From positions 90,318-154,317 of the forward strand of contig NZ_BMBA01000008.1 in assembly GCF_017312485.1 (NCBI RefSeq): a DNA stretch of 64,000 nt, read 5' to 3'. This document shows positions 60,201 through 64,000 of this stretch, one piece after another. The stretch is from Clostridium zeae (GTDB lineage: Bacteria > Bacillota > Clostridia > Clostridiales > Clostridiaceae). Numbering within the stretch: the first letter of the stretch is position 1; every line of letters begins with the position of its first letter. The notes beneath the pieces were generated by a model, which had not been told where the DNA came from, did not search any database, and saw only the letters and a program-made list of their open reading frames with translations. The position numbers were made by a program, and so were the translations under genes.

Positions 60201-62951
60201 CTATATATCAAAACCTTTAACTTTATTCTTTATACTATCATATATAAAACCTATTTCCGAGATTGGAATCTCAACTCTATAAAACTGTTCTATGACACTA
60301 AAAGCTTTTTTTGTCAATTTTATAAAGTGTACATGACACTTCTCGAATTCCTCTGGATTTCTATAATTCATGATAGGATCTTTTATAACTAATCTTTCAA
60401 TCATGCAGCTGATGTGTATATATAAACCTATCTTTAAATCATTCTCTAATTTAAAACCTAAGCTTCTTTCTAAAGCTGTCAGCGCATCTTCTACTTGATC
60501 TACTATCTTGTCAGGGTTTAGTATAGTGAGATAATTTAAAACATTTTCTAGAGTAAAGAGTTTTACGGCCTCTTTATTTATCTTTTCAATTATATTTTTA
60601 TCAACTATTCCTTTTAAAGTACTAGTTAAGATTGAATCTGCCTTCTTCATTATAAGATTTTCTAAGGACACAAACGGAACATCTTCTATATCAGGATTAT
60701 TAGTGCCTATTATTAGCTTTACATTGTATTGCTTAAATATAAAATCCTCTCTACCATTGGATTTTAAGCTTTCATAGTCATAGGCTACAATCTTTACTTC
60801 ATCTTCATTAAAACAACTGTTTAACAAATCTTTAATCTTACTTGCAGTTCCAATACCTGTAATGCAAGTAGTTATTATAACATCTGTTTTCTTTTTAGTT
60901 GATTCTATATAGTTAAAAGTACTCACATTTTTTGCAGTAGTTTCTTCAGCTATTTGCTTTAATGGCTGCAATTGAAGTATTCTACTACCAACATCTAAAG
61001 CCAGTTTAGTAGAAACATTATCTATTATAGCTATATCTCCATATATTTCTTTCTCAAGTAAAATGTATATAGTTTCTAAAGACCCCATATCAACAAGTAT
61101 GAGAAGCCCCTTAGAAGTATCAATTGTCTTTATATATTCTAACAACTTAGCGCTTATATCAAGTGGAGAGCTCTCAATTGGCATATCAAAAGGTTCAAAA
61201 ATGTATTTGCCAAAAAGTCTATTAGCCACTCCTGCAATACTACTGGCAGTAGAGTATCCGTGAGCGATTATAACAGCATTTATATTACTTTGAGTGGATT
61301 TATTCAAGGATTTTATATAAATAAGAATATATAGTTCAGCTATTTTATCTATCTCTAAGTCTAGATTTTTCTCAACATCTTTAACAAGCTTCAAAGCAAG
61401 CTTATATTCCTTAGGAAACCTCTTGTTCACCTCTTCTAAAATTAAAGAGATGTTTTCATCATCATAAGATACATTGGATTCTATAAAATGAGTTATAAGT
61501 TGAGCAATTATCTCCGAACTGTTAACTAAATAATCTATACCATAGTTTAAATTCATAAAAGACAGTGTAGTCTCTACATTTTTTTCTATAGCCTTAAATA
61601 TCACACTTCTTGAACTTTTGTACCTCTCACTAAAAACTATATGATCTATAAGCTCATTAAATATTTTGATACCATCTTCTAAAAACTGATCAGATGCTAC
61701 GGTCGCATTAGCGAATCCTTGAGCGATTTCAATCACCTGCTTTGTAAATTCAAAGGCTCTATCTGAGCTTACTAAAAAATAATCGTTTTCCTTTTCCTCT
61801 AAACAACTAATAAACATGTCTTTTATATTTAACTCATTTATGAGCATCTCATCATCTTGTGCAATTATATCCTTAGGAAGATTATTTATCTTTATCTTTA
61901 ATACCTTTGATTTCTTTTCGTTTTGACTGTTCAATGCACTTGCACAGCTTAGCTTTACAGCATTTATTAATTTTCCTAAGTTTCCGTAAGTATCAGCATT
62001 TATCAATATGTTTACAACTTGATTATTAACCACTATATCCTTGTTTATGTTTAAAGCCTCTCTTTTATAAAAGGTATTTATCAATTCAAGCTTTTCTTTT
62101 AACGGTCTTTCCTTAAAGCTTGGAATTTTAACAATCAGTGGAATTCTTCTCAAAAAGGTTTGAAGGAATTTATTTTCCGGATTTTCAGTAGTAGCAAAGA
62201 TCATCCTTACATTAGCTTGCCTTTTCTTTTCTGTCTCTCCCAATCTTCTAAAAATACCTTTGTCTAGGAATAGAAATAACTTTTCCTGACCTTCCGGAGG
62301 CAATCTATGAATCTCATCTAAAAATAAATATCCTCCATTTGCCTTTTCAATAAGTCCAATTCTGTCATTATCAGCTCCTGTATAGGCACCTTTAGCAGCA
62401 CCAAAAAGTATTGCAGAAAATAACTCTGGATTATTTGCATACTCTGCACAATTAAACACTTCAAACGGTGCATCTTGATTTATATAACTACTATTCTTAG
62501 CGTAATCGTATACCTTTTGTGCTAAAAAACTCTTTCCAACTCCTGAACTTCCTATAAGTAAGAAAGGTAATCCATTCGGAGGATATGACACTGCAGACTT
62601 ACACTGCTGCACAACATCTTTTAAGCTTCCACCAGCCCCTATAATTTCTCTAAAACTATCCGAATCATTTGTAAATGATGAACTGCTCTCTTCCTTTAGA
62701 TATTGAAAAACTAATTTAAACTTATCTTTGTTTTCTTCATATACATCCTTGCTCATAAAATATACTGGTCTCTTATTTATCTTTATAGCTTCATCATCTC
62801 TTGAAAGCTCATTTAAAATATGACTTGCCTGATTTCTCTGAAGCCCTAGCATATTTGATATTGTGAGTGCATCTACTCCGTATTCCTTACTACCATCTAT
62901 ATTAAGAGAAAGCTCCTTAAGCTTCAGTATAACTTTTTCTTTATTAGTCAT
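60201..62951 (-). CDS. levR: LevR-type sigma-54 activator with PTS regulation domains
   Basis: A 916-aa protein from the ATG at 62951 (GGGGGAAG upstream; the frame to 62984 includes that site). Order: N-terminal winged helix (about 1-75); AAA+ domain (about 95-330) with Walker A GSSGVGKS, sigma-54 contact loop GAYTGA (Tyr for the usual Phe) and Walker B GGYLFLDEIHRLP; PRD1 (about 430-545); EIIA-Man-like domain with H in AVIIAHGYSTAS; EIIB-Gat-like domain with Cys in TTCITGIGTAS; PRD2 (about 810-910). Phosphorylation by HPr and the EIIB sets activity. It most likely activates the sigma-54 promoter directly downstream. The sigma-54 gene itself is not in the window. Confidence 0.94.
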   Translation of the reverse strand: MTNKEKVILKLKELSLNIDGSKEYGVDALTISNMLGLQRNQASHILNELSRDDEAIKINKRPVYFMSKDVYEENKDKFKLVFQYLKEESSSSFTNDSDSFREIIGAGGSLKDVVQQCKSAVSYPPNGLPFLLIGSSGVGKSFLAQKVYDYAKNSSYINQDAPFEVFNCAEYANNPELFSAILFGAAKGAYTGADNDRIGLIEKANGGYLFLDEIHRLPPEGQEKLFLFLDKGIFRRLGETEKKRQANVRMIFATTENPENKFLQTFLRRIPLIVKIPSFKERPLKEKLELINTFYKREALNINKDIVVNNQVVNILINADTYGNLGKLINAVKLSCASALNSQNEKKSKVLKIKINNLPKDIIAQDDEMLINELNIKDMFISCLEEKENDYFLVSSDRAFEFTKQVIEIAQGFANATVASDQFLEDGIKIFNELIDHIVFSERYKSSRSVIFKAIEKNVETTLSFMNLNYGIDYLVNSSEIIAQLITHFIESNVSYDDENISLILEEVNKRFPKEYKLALKLVKDVEKNLDLEIDKIAELYILIYIKSLNKSTQSNINAVIIAHGYSTASSIAGVANRLFGKYIFEPFDMPIESSPLDISAKLLEYIKTIDTSKGLLILVDMGSLETIYILLEKEIYGDIAIIDNVSTKLALDVGSRILQLQPLKQIAEETTAKNVSTFNYIESTKKKTDVIITTCITGIGTASKIKDLLNSCFNEDEVKIVAYDYESLKSNGREDFIFKQYNVKLIIGTNNPDIEDVPFVSLENLIMKKADSILTSTLKGIVDKNIIEKINKEAVKLFTLENVLNYLTILNPDKIVDQVEDALTALERSLGFKLENDLKIGLYIHISCMIERLVIKDPIMNYRNPEEFEKCHVHFIKLTKKAFSVIEQFYRVEIPISEIGFIYDSIKNKVKGFDI

Positions 62952-63105
62952 TGATCTTCCCCCATCTATCTTCGTATCATTCATAGCCCCATTTCTATCT
63001 GTTTAATTGGATTTTAACACTCAATCAGTATTTTATGCAATGATATATATGGCATTTTACTAATCTTACATTAAACTTTAGAGTTTATATTTTCTATACA
63101 GTAAA

Positions 63106-63138
63106 AAACACTGCAGCTCTTATTAAAGAACCACAGTG
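63106..63138 (-). terminator. Terminator of the release factor 3 gene
   Basis: A 13-bp stem with G-T pairs (CACTGTGGTTCTT / AAGAGCTGCAGTG) and a 7-nt or shorter loop, followed on the minus strand by six T. It lies about 20 bp after the prfC stop. Confidence 0.82.
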
Positions 63139-63154
63139 CTCTATTACTTTTATA

Positions 63155-64000
63155 TTATTCTTCTGTCTTACCTATATCAGAAAGTACTAGACCTTTATTA
63201 TGATCAAGAGCCCAGCTTATACCCCAATCATTTTGGAATATAAGTAGATTTCTATCTCTAAAATCTTTAACCTTCTTAGTATCTGAAGTTAAGTTTAGCT
63301 TATCAACATCTATATCTTCATTTTCAATCCATCTTACATATCTATAAGAAGATCTATCCATCTTAATATCAACATTGTATTCATTCTTTAATCTGTATTC
63401 AAGAACTTCAAATTGAAGTACACCTACAACCCCAACTATGATTTCTTCCATACCAACATAGAATTCCTTAAACACCTGAATAGCCCCTTCTTGAGCTATC
63501 TGAGTTACACCTTTGACAAATTGTTTTCTCTTCATTGTGTCAACTGGCCTTACTCTTGCAAAATGCTCTGGAGCAAAGGTTGGTATACCTTCAAACTTAA
63601 ACTTTGAATTATTAGCGCATAAAGTATCTCCAATAGCAAATATACCTGGATCAAATACACCTATTATATCTCCAGCATATGCTTCCTCAACAATTTCTCT
63701 CTCTTGAGCTAAAAATTGTTGTGGTTGTGCTAGCTTTAGCTTTTTACCACCTTGAACATGGTTTACTTCCATTCCTTTTTCAAACTTTCCTGAACATATT
63801 CTCATAAAGGCTATTCTATCTCTATGAGCTTTATTCATGTTTGCTTGAATCTTAAATACAAAGGCTGAAAATCCCTCTTTGAAAGGATCTATTTCACCTT
63901 GGTTTGACTTTCTTGGAAGTGGTGAAGATGTAAGCTTTAAGAAATCTCTTAAGAATGGTTCCACACCGAAGTTAGTAAGTGCTGAACCAAAGAACACTGG
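63155..64000 (-). CDS. prfC: Peptide chain release factor 3, C-terminal part (cut by window edge)
   Basis: The last 281 codons of a gene that runs off the right edge; the full protein is usually about 525 aa. The visible part covers the region after the GTPase domain: PVFFGSALTNFGVEPFL, then FKIQANMNKAHRDRIAFMRI of domain 2, then VGVLQFEVLEYRLKNEY and the RF3 C-terminal domain ending LSDIGKTEE. RF3 is a GTPase that recycles RF1/RF2 from the ribosome after peptide release. No frameshift or missing block is seen in this part. Confidence 0.95.
   Translation of the reverse strand, partial: PVFFGSALTNFGVEPFLRDFLKLTSSPLPRKSNQGEIDPFKEGFSAFVFKIQANMNKAHRDRIAFMRICSGKFEKGMEVNHVQGGKKLKLAQPQQFLAQEREIVEEAYAGDIIGVFDPGIFAIGDTLCANNSKFKFEGIPTFAPEHFARVRPVDTMKRKQFVKGVTQIAQEGAIQVFKEFYVGMEEIIVGVVGVLQFEVLEYRLKNEYNVDIKMDRSSYRYVRWIENEDIDVDKLNLTSDTKKVKDFRDRNLLIFQNDWGISWALDHNKGLVLSDIGKTEE

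Overview
The window is very AT-rich and reads as a low-GC Firmicute, most likely Clostridium sensu stricto. The supporting signs are strong AGGAGG-type ribosome sites, TTG starts, sortase-anchored surface proteins, a c-di-GMP-II riboswitch, an RRNPP-type regulator and LevR-controlled PTS genes. The species cannot be told from the sequence. Almost every gene is on the minus strand. No rRNA, tRNA, CRISPR array or intact transposon was found.

Region 1 (1-16.6 kb) is an extracellular polysaccharide operon transcribed right to left from a promoter near 16.56 kb. In order of transcription it holds an initiating sugar-phosphate transferase, UDP-GlcNAc 2-epimerase, a WecC-like UDP-ManNAc dehydrogenase, a DUF1972-type glycosyltransferase, two GT4 enzymes, a heparinase II/III-like protein, a Wzy-like polymerase, GT4, GT2, a Wzx flippase, a sugar aminotransferase and a hexapeptide acyltransferase. 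The operon continues beyond base 1. The set implies a Wzx/Wzy-type polymer that probably contains ManNAcA and an N-acylated amino sugar. A separate O-antigen-ligase-like TPR protein lies upstream (17.2-19.0 kb).

Region 2 (19-32.6 kb) is cell-surface and signalling: an LPKTG protein, an SH3/L,D-transpeptidase, an RRNPP-type TPR regulator with a previously unmarked 47-aa secreted propeptide gene just behind it (candidate quorum-sensing pair), a membrane-anchored protein of unknown function, a 1637-aa LPKTG protein with eight ~100-aa repeats, a Gfo/Idh/MocA oxidoreductase and a class II Fic protein.

Region 3 (32.8-52.1 kb) is dominated by signal transduction: an OmpR-type two-component pair; a giant CnaB-type adhesin with an LVKTG anchor whose leader carries a c-di-GMP-II riboswitch followed by a terminator; a radical SAM/SPASM protein; a SARP-type response regulator with a 7TM hybrid kinase containing a Glu-for-Asp receiver; a GDSL-hydrolase relic; and an operon of CHASE3 hybrid kinase, CheR, CheB and a REC-GGDEF diguanylate cyclase. 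The cyclase and the c-di-GMP-sensing adhesin leader lie about 7 kb apart, which suggests a local sense-and-adhere circuit.

Region 4 (52.3-64 kb) holds a Cof-type phosphatase, a small membrane protein, a small P-loop protein, two mannose-family PTS operons (one with a fused IIC-IID), a LevR-type sigma-54 activator, a near-perfect -24/-12 promoter in front of the first PTS operon, and the C-terminal half of release factor 3 running off the right edge.
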